From assembly GCA_034509925.1 (NCBI GenBank), contig CM067526.1, positions 13,614,510-13,678,509 of the forward strand: a stretch of 64,000 nt of DNA, in the 5' to 3' direction. The stretch is from Hirudinaria manillensis. Taxonomy: Eukaryota; Annelida; Clitellata; Hirudinida; Hirudinidae. Numbering within the stretch: the stretch's first letter is position 1; every line of letters begins with the position of its first letter. The translations under genes and the position numbers were made by a program. Under the pieces are notes generated by a model, which was not told the DNA's origin, searched no databases, and saw only the letters and a program-made list of their open reading frames with translations. Below are positions 25,810 to 38,033 of the stretch, piece by piece.

Positions 25810-27715
25810 ATGTCGTATACTGGAACATTTATCCTTCGGAATAAAATGGATTGGTTGTTCGAGTTATATAGGTAAATTTTGGTATTGTTGACTTGTAGTG
25901 TTCGTCCAATTTTTAACTTAATCTTTAATTTTGCTAGCGATCGACAAACCATATTTACTCTCTATTGGCCTCCTGAATTTAGTGAGAGTCCAGAAGCTCT
26001 CCTGGAATTGTTCCGCAATAAAAATCTTACTGATGTGGAATTTGCGGAACTCCAGCAGGCCGTGGAAAAGCCATTCAACTTAGGTTAGTTATTTTGCTGA
26101 AATGGTGTGGGTTTATGTGCAGGCATTTTGTAAAATAAAACTGTATATTACCATTACTTTATCATAAGGAAACGGCGTAATGGGACATTTATTACTCGTT
26201 GGTGTAACGTCAACAGGGATTCTATGCGAATCGTTTCAATCAGAAGTTGAGATTTCAGACGTTCCTCGGAACGAGTGTGATTTCCTGGTAGATAAAGAGG
26301 TAATATTAGTTGCAGATTAAGTAAGACAAAAATAGTTGTAGTTTGCTTTTGATTTTCAGATGGTTCGGAGTTGCGTGGACCCATATAATCAAATAGTCCC
26401 AATAGTGATGGCAGATGAAAACAATATAATGACTTTCATGCTCAGTAATGGCTGTGTATCGTTGAAACACTTCTATAGAGGTAATTATATCTTGTTGTGG
26501 CAAGCATTGGGTTGTTGCTAACTTTAGTTGCATTTTTAGATAATTTTCTCAACAATGAAAGTGTTGGTTTGAGAGTGTTTAGAATCTTGATGGATATTTC
26601 ATCAAATAAACCCCGCACGATTTTAGGAGTACCAGTTAATGAACCAAGTTGGTTAACAGATGTAACTGAAATCGTAAGCAAAAACCTCACACAAACAATT
26701 TCATGTTTTGTTTATGTAATTGATTCATATTTATTCTCATGTGTTTTGCAGATATCCAATGTGCACAATAGGTTCTTGATTAAAATGACAATAACTGAAG
26801 CAAGTTTGAATGGCCTGGAGATTATGTTGATGAGTCTTGTGTTGGATAATCAAGATTTCATGAGCTTCCGGATAATAAGAGAAGTTTACTTAACAAGTAA
26901 GGTCTAATGATATTTATAAATTTTTAAATTTTATGGCTACAAACACTTTTTAAGGTTCTGAGGTTTGGCATTGTTATTAACATCATTTATTTATTGTTAT
27001 TTTGGGAAATTGTTCTAATGTTGGATCTACAGGTTCTATTTGAAAAATGTGGGATTTTATTTCAGCTATATTATATGTGTTCTCAGTCGACTCACCCAGA
27101 AAGATTGGATTGTCTCAAGTCTTGGACGGTATCCAGAACAATATGTTGAAAGTTATAGTTTTGCATAAAACTTTTGATGCTAATGTCTTGGTGCCGATCA
27201 ATGGTAAATATCTGTAAATTGTATCAGATATATTGGTTAAATATTTTAAATTCTAAATACTTTTAAAAGGTGGGCTCGTTATCGCAGAAGAGGATATTGA
27301 TGGCAGCAGAGTTGAAGAGGTGAAAATCTTTTGTTTATAAACTTTGTTTATTTCTCACAACTGAAAACTATGAAATGATATTTCAGTACATAAAAGTCAA
27401 AGTCTTAAAATGGATCCATGAAAATGCTGCCAGGTTTGACTACGAATCATGGATTGTTGAAAACAGGGACTTCCCCCTCTCCAAGAGACTGATGTCAGAT
27501 GGCATTGGAGGTAAATTATTTTTTTGTCTTCTAGTGGTAATTTTTTTGGTTGAAATAAGTAAATAATAAGATGTTGAATAAAAATTTTGCATTTAATATT
27601 TTATCACCTCTTAACAGTTATTGTGAACCATTTGATACCATGGATCAAATGGTATCAAATGATAATTAACTTTTTTAAAACAGGGTTCGATAGGAGCCGA
27701 AAAGATGTACATTAG
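25810..27715 (+). CDS. Unrecognised 360-residue protein, 10 exons
   Basis: Exons: 25810-25871, 25938-26083, 26169-26299, 26360-26480, 26540-26673, 26752-26896, 27066-27203, 27270-27319, 27387-27510, 27684-27715. They total 1083 nt with every junction in phase. The start ATG (MSYTGTFILRNKMDWL) is the first in-frame Met; the stop is in a tiny last exon (FDRSRKDVH). There is no signal peptide or clear membrane helix, so the protein is probably soluble. Composition is globular, with alternating hydrophobic strands (GHLLLVGVTSTGILC, VPIVMADENNIMTFML) and a C-terminal amphipathic region (YIKVKVLKWIHENAARF). I see no known catalytic motif. The consistent splicing and balanced composition make it a real gene; it may be lineage-specific or a very divergent member of a known family. 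A candidate poly(A) signal lies at 28420-28425. Confidence 0.8.
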
Positions 27716-27740
27716 TACCTTAGTCAATTGAAATATCACT

Positions 27741-28085
27741 GCTCAAGCAATTTAATACATTCCTAGTATTCTTTTTGTTGTTTTTGTAAGTTCAGTAATT
27801 CCATTTTGCTTTTGTGTGCTTACGATCAAAAGTGACTACTGAGTCTGTCATAATTGAGTTTCCGATCTGGATTGTTTTTTGAAACTGCTGGATTTAATAT
27901 CATCTTTGTTGTTAACATCTATACGTACCTCTATATCACCTTGCTCAAGAAATTTAATACATTCCTCTTTTTGTTGTTTTTGTAAGTTAGATCGTGTTCA
28001 GATCTATTTCCATTTTGTTTTTTGAAACTGGTGGATTTAATATCATCTTTGTTGTTAACATCTATATGTACCTCTAAGACATCTC
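27741..28085. repeat. Imperfect tandem duplication (copies at 27741-27942 and 27943-28085)
   Basis: Both copies begin GCTCAAG(C/A)AATTTAATAC and end in a near-identical ~57-bp block (GAAACTG(C/G)TGGATTTAATA through ACATCTATA(C/T)GTACCTCT). The first copy has an extra ~65 bp in the middle. Read on the minus strand, the shared block encodes IDVNNKDDIKS(T/S)SFKKQ in both copies. Confidence 0.8.
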
Positions 28086-28637
28086 TTCCTTTCTAGTGAT
28101 CAGTATTATTAGCTGAATTCCAAGTATTTTGTTTATATTTTCTTGCCAAAGTTGTTTTTCCTGATAAGGTGCCTTACATTTATTAATCAGTGTTCCCTTA
28201 AACCCGTGTGATTTAGCCCTGACTTGAAAGGTGCTCACTCTTGTTTTCTTTGGCTTTTTGCATTAGTAGGCTGGTCTCCAGCTTCTTGAGTCATCTAGTG
28301 CAATACTGGTTATTGTCTAGTACAATAATTATAGAATTTTGTAACCCCTTTGCTGAGAATTAAATTATTATTTCCGAGGACAATAGTGAAATCTTGTTTC
28401 AGTTTTCTGCTTTTTACGCAATAAAATGTTTGAAAAAACTTACTTTGAATGTTACGTGTGTGTTTTATCTGCTTTACTTGGTTAGGGTTAGGGTATTCAA
28501 CATTATTGAAGCATATTAATTACATATTTAGCAATGCACGAGCAAAATTTCTGTGGAAAGCTGACTTTAGAAAAGAACAAAGGAATCGAATAAAAATAAT
28601 CAGAAGTGGTCTTTTTTGTTTGATCAGCTTTGACTCC

Positions 28638-30425
28638 TCACGTTGTGACGATGCCCTTGCTGACACAGGCACCCTTTTTTCCCTCGGTAAGGGTTGGCCA
28701 CAGAAAGGATCCGACGGAAGTCGATTCCGGATCGGACGTGTGGAACCGCGCGTGCCTGTCCTCGTCGAAATCTCCCGGCTCGTAGTTTATCATCGGCGGC
28801 GGATTCTGGATCGTGAGTGCCCAGGCAGTCGGGCTGCACTCTGCGATGTACTTCTTCAGTCCTTTGCATTCCTTGAGCGCAGGATAATCGAAGAGTGTCG
28901 ACCAGACCTTGTCACTCACCTCCTGGTTTGAAATTAAGTGCAAAGTTCACTTAAATCTGGCAAAGAATGTTTCATCCACTTTTGGAACAATGTCAATGGT
29001 ATTAAATGCCTTGTTAGAATAGGGCAGCTTTTGGAAATTTTACGTTTATCATACAACTGCTTAGGTTTTACTAACGTTGTAGTTTTTGGACAAGTCGTGC
29101 TTTTCCACAGTCTTTCTCAGATAGAGGCCGACCTCCTCCTCCAAATCCCTGACTGCATGGCACAGGGGAGTCTGACCGCTCTGTAGGATCCGAGGAATGT
29201 GGAGCAGTTCTCTCAACTTGGCTCTCAGGTCGAGTAGAGGTTTCTGGGCAGAACGGAAACTGAGCTGCAGGGTGAAAAAAATGCAGATGTCACTGTGGTC
29301 GTGCCAGAGGCTTGCCTGGTCCGACTCTCCTAAGGTTCAAACTAAATTCAATAAATGCATTAAGTCAAGACATTAGTACTTATGTAGCTCTGGTTAATTT
29401 TTAGATGTATTGCAGAGTCACTGTTTTGTAGAATGTTTGAGAAACATAAATGATGAGGTCATAAATAATTGGCCAATTACTTCACTAGCAAATACCATGT
29501 TGTTACTATTTGTAACAAAGATGTGGCAGTTGGTGAAGGTCCAAAAACCACACGAATCAAATTACCACAATGATGGAAAGGAGAGGTTTGTTCTTGAGGT
29601 CATCAGACTCCCCAATTTCTGGGAGTTCATCAAGAGCAACGAGGGCATCCAGTCTGCTCTCTGAGTACAGGTTGCCATATTTTTCGATGAGTTGCGTGGG
29701 TCTGTTTTGGCTGAGACTCAAATCCACGAATCTCGAGCCTTTTTCCAGCTGTTTCCTGGCTTGCTCTGACAACCTGGAGATGAATTCAAGAACTATTTGT
29801 GAAGCTCTTGATTAATATTTCCTAGTTGTTAGAGTTTTTTTGGGCAGTGAACAAATCAGGTTTAATGGTGCTGTAAGATGTAATGATGCATTATCTAATA
29901 ATTGTTACAGTTTACAATCACTACCTTTGTTGCACTGCCTCCTCTCTGGCTTGGACACTGGCAACTATTTCTTCCTGTTTCTTGAGTTGTCTTCTGAGGT
30001 TGGTCACCTCATCCTTTAACAGTTCAACCATCTTTGATTCAGTTTCCAGCCTTTCCTTCTCTTCGATCCTAAGAGCACCTTCTGTCCTGCACAATAAATG
30101 AGTGATTTATTAGTGACTCCACTACTTTAATGCACAATTTGAATTAATGTCAATGGTTTCATTTTCCCAATTTAAGTAGGGTTGGCATGTTTTTAACATA
30201 ACATTGGATGCAATTTATGATTTCAAGTGATGTCGAAATTTCCCAAGTTAAAATTTCACTGAAACAATTACCTAGCAAGGGAGCAATTTAATCTTTGAAT
30301 GTAGGCATTGCATGATCTGTAACTCACTTGTATGAAAGCAGCTCAACGTTGGTGCTGCCCTCTATGTCGAGTTTTCGAGGATCGGCAGTTCGTGGCCTGA
30401 CTTTACTTGATGAAATCATCGGCAT
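28638..30425 (-). CDS. SPATA18-like: Mitochondria-eating-protein (MIEAP) domain protein, SPATA18-like
   Basis: Exons on the minus strand: 30425-30328, 30086-29925, 29773-29566, 29264-29076, 28922-28638, totalling 942 nt (313 residues). After a short N-terminus comes a charged coiled coil (EEKERLETESKMVELLKDE, about residues 35-95). A MIEAP C-terminal domain follows, recognisable by LYSESRLDALVALDEL, LSFRSAQKPLLDLRAKL, VGLYLRKTVEKHDLS, YIAECSPTAWALTIQNPPP and FLWPTLTEGKKGACVSKG. SPATA18/MIEAP promotes mitochondrial quality control in vertebrates; many invertebrates carry relatives of unknown role. Human SPATA18 has 538 residues, so the N-terminal coiled-coil part is much shorter here or further 5' exons exist. 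The start is the first ATG of exon 1, and an acceptor-like CAG lies just upstream, so a 5'UTR intron is possible. Confidence 0.85.
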
Positions 30426-31641
30426 CTGTGCGTCCACTGGGTGGAAACAATATCAAGGGTCGATTGAATCTGTAAAAATATGGTTGATTGAATGTAGGAA
30501 CCCATCTGCAGTTTGTTCGTAACCGTAACTCAGCTCGTATAGGGATACTCATCATCTCTTATTAGAGGGTCGTAGAAAACAAATTTGTAAACAACATTAC
30601 GTTGATGCGATGTCTTCGTTTTGGATGAATGGAAAAAGAGCCCATCAATTTTTGATTTCACAATATTTGTTTTAAAATATAAATATGGTGAGTAAGTTTC
30701 GTTACACAAACACTTATCGCACTTAAAAACTTAACCCATCTTTAACTTCAATTCTCAGTTTTATTATGGCAATCTCTACTCGTAAATTCCAGCGGTTTTT
30801 AAAAGTAACAAAACATCTCCCAATGCGTGCCAGGGAAAATGAATTCGTTGTAAAGAAAATCTGCCGAAAATTTGAGGCTTTTTGAGGAATTTGAAAGCCT
30901 GGAAGGGAATTTAAAGCTTAAATCTTTTGTAGATTAAAGGTTACGAGTTAATCCAGGTTCTATGACGACGACGATGACGGTAAAGACAAGAAGTCAGTAG
31001 GGCAAGAAAATTGTGATAGGTAGGATAAACGCTTTTTAACGCTTTCTGTTAACAACTATTTAATCTAAGTAAAATCAAGTTCGAACAATTTTTAAAATGT
31101 TATCGTCCAACTTCATACTCCATGTTATAGTTAATCCTTATACTTGTTTATTTTTAGCGAAAAGGGTACACGTAGCCAGACCGGAAGCAGCCTATCGTGA
31201 CCGTCATCTGTTTATCGGTGGTAACGTGCGAGGCGTCAGAAACCTCTCGTATCGCGATCACACGACTCTTTTATAGATAGTTACCTGATAATATTTGCCA
31301 TTTTGCACCAATTGATCTAGTCTAAGCCCAGGTACCACTTTCTGACAAATCTACTTTTAGCCCTAACAAAAAATTGCGATCTGTTTATGAAATGGGAATG
31401 CTTTATTTCTATCATGTGATTGAATGTTTTCAAAACTTGAAACGGGTGATATTATGTTTCTTGTAGTTTCGGTTACGATCTTGATCCTTTAATTGCGCTA
31501 GTCTTTATCCTAAAAAAGTTCGTTGTGTTTCTTTGCCTTGAGCTTCGCTGCTTTTAGTATGGTAATCTAAACTAAACATTAATAACCAACCTAAATTGTC
31601 ATGCAGGTTTTGAAGAGCTGTGGTATTTCAAGTGAACTGTC
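30426..31641. other. Divergent intergenic region between the SPATA18-like gene and SEC16
   Basis: No coding exon supported. This 1.2 kb separates two divergent start codons and should hold both promoters. A splice acceptor at 31601-31606 (ATGCAG) precedes the SEC16 ATG by 36 nt, so SEC16 probably has a 5'UTR exon here; a consensus donor (GGTGAGTAAG) lies near 30689. Confidence 0.5.
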
Positions 31642-34600
31642 ATGTCCAAAACACCTTGGGACTCTGGAGGCATGAATCGGCACAGGGGTTTCGACAATGG
31701 TTTAGGCACAAATTTTCCAAGCAGTGCCCAACATTCTCCATTCAATTACGGAGCTTACAATGAACCAGTGACCAACACAGCCTGGCATCAAAACAATTTG
31801 TGGTATCCAGAGGAAAATACTAAGCCACAGGATGGTTCAGACCATTTTGGTTACACCTCTATGGCCAATTCGTGCGAGTCATCGGCTTTTGTGAATAGCC
31901 AGGCACAAAGTGGATATGATGGCCAAAATTACGGTTTCAACTATGTCAATAACCATCCACAGTGGCCAGGATCGAGAGAGCAGATGGATGGGCAGAGCCA
32001 TTACAATCCTCACGATCAATATTCTGGATATGTCGACGGACAATTTCAGTATCAAAACTTTGCACCTCAGCAACATCGGGACGTCGAGACGAACCAGCAG
32101 CCTTCGTCGGATCCGTTCTGCAGTCAAGAACTTCTCAGCAAGTCCGAAGGAGCTTCGACATTTGACAACATTCCTCCGAGGGAGGTTTCAGCGAATCATT
32201 CTCCCGCCAGCGAAATCGCCAAGGAAGAGCTGCCGACGGGTGAGAACGACTTACAATCCTCTGATCAGCTAATGGCCTCCCAACCCCCCACTGCTTATTC
32301 AAGCAGCGAGCCGTTCTTACTGACCACGGATTTGGGACCACCGCCCGTTGGAACGATGACTGGTATACCGACCGGAAATCAGTTCAGAAAGGTCCCTCTC
32401 AAAAAGTCCTCTTATCAGGTCAGTGACAGCTTGTCCAGCCAATTTGGAAACATAGAGCTATTCTCGCCAGATCAAAAAGCCGTGGCTTCTCCTGGTTATG
32501 GAGATAACGTCGATGTAATTGCGGATTCCAGTGTCATTGCCACGGAAGAATCCCTGGATCAAAAACTTGCGGACAATGAAGTTTCTTTGTACAATCAATT
32601 ATACACTCCTCCATCTTCTAATCTTGATCCTGCAATTAGCAAATCTTTGGAAGGACCAGTACTGCCAGCTTTACCCAACAAATGCTTGGAAGAAATGCCT
32701 CTTCAAAATGAAAAGCATGCTCCGTCTGCCGAGAGTGAAGCAAGACAAGAAAAAGAAGAGACAAAACAGGTCTCAGACGACGAAAAGATTAGCTCGAACC
32801 AGGTCGATTCTTCTGATTTGTTTAATCCCATCCATTATTTGACTAGGAAGAAACTCTCAAGAGATTCAACTCTGTCTCCTGCCACAACTTTGTGGGATAA
32901 CTTAGACGTATCACCCCTTAAACTTGGTCCAAAATTGGTTCCTGCCCAAGAAGTAGAGTCTGCACAACCAGCTGCTAGCACTGAAGAGGCGATCACTACT
33001 CCGCTTCTCCAAAACACCGGGACGGGACCTTCCAACAACAGCTTGACATCTGAAACGAGCACACCCTGTGTCTCGGAAAAACAGCCTGTTTCTTCGGTCG
33101 TTCATGCGAGTTTTGTATCGGACTCGACGATCTCTGTCCTTCCAATAGATTCGACTGTTGCTGTTTCAAAGAGCGATCTCTTATCGTTTGGTTCTAAAGA
33201 GGAGGATGTAGTATCTCTGAAGGAACAATTGGTAACAAATCCTGTCCCTGGTGTTGCTTTGGTGCAAGACAGTCATTGCCCAAGAGCAGAGACCCAGCTT
33301 CTTTTGCCACAGTCACCTCCGGCAAGCCAGGTCCTTGACCATGGGAAGCATCACTTGCCTCTAGAGGGATCTCATCAGCATAATCAACCTCACTTTGGAC
33401 CCCCTGTGCCAAAACAGCCAGTTCCCCAACAACCTCCTAAACAAGAGTTACAACTGCAACATACCTTGGAGATTGATCAGCACGAGCAGCCACCCTTGAT
33501 AGTTTCCCCACAGATTTCTGACCCCCTTCTGTCAGCTTTTTCAACTGTCAAGCCTGGAGCACCTGTCAGTTGTCCTCAGAATCTTCCCGTGAGTCATGCT
33601 CCGAATCCAAACATTAGAGGGAGTGAGCAAATCTCAGTCCCTGTCAATCGCAAGACAACATATTCGGCACTGAATCCCGAACCTGAAGCCAGACTCTCCA
33701 GGCTAAATGTGCACAACGATGACTCCGGTGCGAGGCGAGGGCCTTCTGGACCTTACGACGAAGGTAGGAGGCAGCAAGATTTCAGACCCCAGTCTAGACG
33801 AGGAGAAGATCGTCCCCCTTATCGTGGTGAGGCACCCCAGAGGGAACACGACGACGATCCGTCGAGATACCATAGGCCCGATTCTAGGTCATCTTATTCT
33901 GATGCTCGCAACCCTCGTTACGAGGATAGGCCTTACGACAGGCCTTCTTCCAGACAAGGATACGCTCCGGGGGTGCAGTCTGTACCGAGGTCCAGCTTTT
34001 CGAGGCCATCTTCTAGAGCAGACGAGTTCTGTGATGACAGAAGAGGGAATTATCCTGGAGATTATGACCGCCATGATCGACCGCTTTCCAGGCAAAGCGC
34101 CTGTGCCGAAAGAGATCGGTTTCAAGAACCGTCTGGACGTCACGGAGATCAGAGATCTCGAGACATCACCGCCGACAGGTACAGATATCGTGAGGAGGAA
34201 GGCTACCAAAAGTTTGACGGAAGATCTCAGTTAGATGACAGGCCCAAGTATCAGGATGACAGGTCGAGATATCCACATGATAGATTGAGATATCCAGAGG
34301 ATGGTTCGAGGTATCACGACGAAAGATCGAGGTATTCGGGCGACAAGCCAGGACACCTAGACAACAGATCCAGATATCCTGATGATAGATCCAGGTATTT
34401 GGATGATAGGCACAGGTACCAAGATGATAGGTATAGGAATCAGGATGAGAGATATTATGGTGATAGGGCTTATTCAGATAGAAGATCCAAATATGGGGAC
34501 GACAGATATAGAGGCGTGGATGATCCATACAGGAGTAGGTCGAGGCAAGGTTATCCGGAAGGTCATTATAGGTCGAAGATGAGAGACGAACATCAGTTTT

Positions 34601-37600
34601 CGAAAGCTTATGAAGAGGCTTACGACAGGCCAAGATCAAGGCAAGGTGAGTTCCCAAGCTTATGGATTTTTCTTAGTGATGAGTGCTGACATTTTAGTTC
34701 TTAAAACTTTTAAAACAAATCCAAAATTGAAATAATAATAATAATAATAATAATTAATAGCCTCATAGATGTTTTAAATTGGCCCTTACATGGTGATAAA
34801 TAAAGGAGAGAGATTTCTTGAACCACTGCATTAAAAATTGCTGGCTGGCTATTTGTACAACTTAATAAATGTTTGTTCTGAAACTGTTTCAGAGGATCCA
34901 TATCAATCTGTTGGTGACAGGACTGGAAAGGACTGGAATGGCTATGAGGAGTATTACAGACAATATTACAAAGGTGGGTTTAAATTTTGTGACAGGAATA
35001 ACATTTAAAGCTTACATTTTAATGCCAATGCTTTTAACATAATAATTTCTTAAGAGGTAAGGGTACATTTGGGTACATAGCTCATTATTCTCTTAATTAT
35101 GCAGACATGATGAAGCTCTACTACGGACATCCTGGACAGAAGTACCCCCTCGAAATGAATCCGTACTTGAACGCGTACTACGACTTTGTAGACTCGTACA
35201 GCAAGGGCTATTACGAGGAAGTGGCAAGCTATGGCGCCCCTGCACAACTCGACATGAGGTTGAATTTGACTTGTTGCTGGATAAAAGATTCTTTTTTAGA
35301 TGTACCTTCAACAGATGTGCATACGATAGTCATTGCTGAGGGTAACGCACTCAAAACGTTATTTCTCACTTTCATTTTGCTAACACTTGCAGCGGAGCGG
35401 AAGGACACTTGCACGGCAGGATGTTTCCTGGAGCGGAACCCGGGATGTCTTCCAGAGCCAGTTCGAGGAACTTTGACCCACTAACTGCTGCGTTAGTTTT
35501 GAGGAGAAAAAAGTGATTAAAACTTATTTATTCTTTGTCTGTGGCTGCAGTTCAGTGTGCCATGATGCTGGTGAAACTCTTCGTTTTCCATCCTTCAGCG
35601 CACTGGAATGATCATAATGATTATGTTTTTGTTTAGTTTTTAATTCAATAATTCAACGATTATAACTTTTTTTTTACAGTGACCAATTCTCCAGAGAATC
35701 TCAGAGAGGATCCAGGCCTCCGAGTCACATGAGCGGCTTCGTGACCGGCTATGTTGAAGGTGAGGTCCATCTATTCATCATCACTGTCATTGTTGTTGTT
35801 GTTGCTGCTGTGGTCATCGTCATTATCATCAACATCATCAGTGATAACAGTGACATCATGCATTCTTATCATTTGTTTTCACACTCCAGAGAAAAAAAGA
35901 CTCACGCCGTTCAAGTTCTCGAGGGCTCACGTACGAGCCTCCTTCTCGCCGTCGGGTCAACTGGTGCAGGTGGTGCCGAACAACCCGACCGAGGGTCAGC
36001 CCGCCCAGGTCAGGATTCTTTCCCTCTGCGACCCGGAGTCCGAGGAGGTGAAGGAGCTGACCAAGTATCCTGGCCCTCTAGTCAGGTAGCAACGTTGTCG
36101 GATGCTTTCGGGTTTCGGTTTTCTCTTTCACGGTTCGATCGTCCAAACCAAACAGGGGAGTCCACAAGAACAATGTCCAAGACTTCTGCAGGCAGATGGT
36201 GCTCAAGTGCAGTGAGGACTTCAGTCTCGTCGACAGGTCTTCTGCTCAGCTCATCTGGGATTTCTTGACCCTTCTCATCAAACAGAACGGGGTAACCTTG
36301 GCTTGCACCTTTACTAGCCATTCTGTAGCACGCGATTGCATATTATTGGTCTAGCAAATTGTTTCTTTTTATCTCCTGAGTTATTGTATTGTGGCACAGA
36401 TGTATCGTATTTGCTGACATCAAACAAAGCTTTCGTCGTTTGTAAAATTCCGATTTTAATTTCCAGTTCATCAGCGGCACGGACGTGGCAGAACTGCTGA
36501 CCCAGGGTGACGACTTCAATCCTGACCAAAAGGATCTGACGGACGAAGCGGAAGACTTCGGACTGAACTCGAGGTCCTCTTTCGACAGGTCCGTCGTTCC
36601 GGTCGACCGATCGGGACAGCCGTCGGTGGAACAGGTCACCAATCACTTTCGAGGACTCCTACTGTGCGGAAGGAAAAAGGTAAACTGCAATTTTTAACTA
36701 GGGCATTGACCGACGTCGTAAATTATAATAAATTATGATAATTTGTCCCGTATAGGATGCCCTCGATTGGGCAATGAAGCAGAACCTCTGGGGTCATGCC
36801 CTCTACTTGGCCTCTCAGATGGATGCCAAGACCCATGCCATCGTTAAGACCAAGTATGTTGTTGACCAAATGGCCTCCTATAGTATTCATTCTTTGCCAC
36901 CCCCCTTTCTTTGCATGCAATTGTTGTCTTGCATTTGTATTTTTAAAAACTTTTGAAATTATTCCATTCAAGGTTCACCAGTTCATCGATGAAGACCAAT
37001 GATCCGCTGCAGACACTTTACCAGATACTAGGTGGAAGACAACCCACCTCAGTCACGGTAAGCAAATAACGTCAATAATACAAATAACATCAATAATACA
37101 AATAACATCAATAATGCAAATAACGTCAATAATGTCAATAATACCAATAATATCAATAATACCAATAACCATAATGATATTAATAATAATAATAATAAGT
37201 CATTTATATAGCGCCGAATGCGTGAGCTACAGAGGCGCTGAAATAACATCAATAACATTCTTTGAGATGTCACCTTGCCTCATTTTTGCAAATGGTTGGT
37301 CCTTGATTGGCTCCCACGTTGTTGAGGAACCACGGGCCCATGTTGCTAGCTGTTGATCTGGCGAAACTGTCTCTAGATCCACACATTTATACATTTATGT
37401 CTGCTCATAAAGGTTTATACATATGTCTATACATGTATGTATGTCTGTGTATAGATGTCTACTCATCTGTATAAACGTGTACGTCTATACATATGTCTAT
37501 CAAATTATACGTTTATACATATGTCTATACATGTATATCTGTACATGCATAGATGTCTACTCATCCGTATACACGTGTACATTTATACATACATGTCTAT

Positions 37601-37990
37601 CAGTATAATTATACTCGCAGCTTCTGGATGAACGATGGGGTGACTGGCGCCCCCACCTGAGCATGATCGTCTCCAACCCTACTGCCAAGCCAGACCTCGA
37701 CAAGAGGAGTTTGGTCACTCTTGGAGACACGCTCGGTTGGTTTTAATGGCCTGCTTCTGTTGTTTAGAACTTGTCTTGGAGTGTTGGAACTTAAAGCAAT
37801 TTTCAATGCTAAGTAAATATTTTAATAATCATAATAACGACGTCAACAATGTTATTCTGAATCGACAGCATCTCGGGGCTTGCTCCACGCCTCCCACTTT
37901 TGCTACCTGGTGGCACGGACGCTCTTCGGGAACTCTGGTGACAAGAACTCGAAACTCCTTCTCATTGGTTCCCGCCAGGGGTACGAATGG

Positions 37991-38033
<43 letters not shown>

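Noticed and set aside
29265-29329. Longer version of SPATA18-like exon 4 starting at 29329
   Set aside because: Its phase conflicts with the only usable donor of the preceding exon; the acceptor at 29265 has a strong pyrimidine tract and keeps frame.
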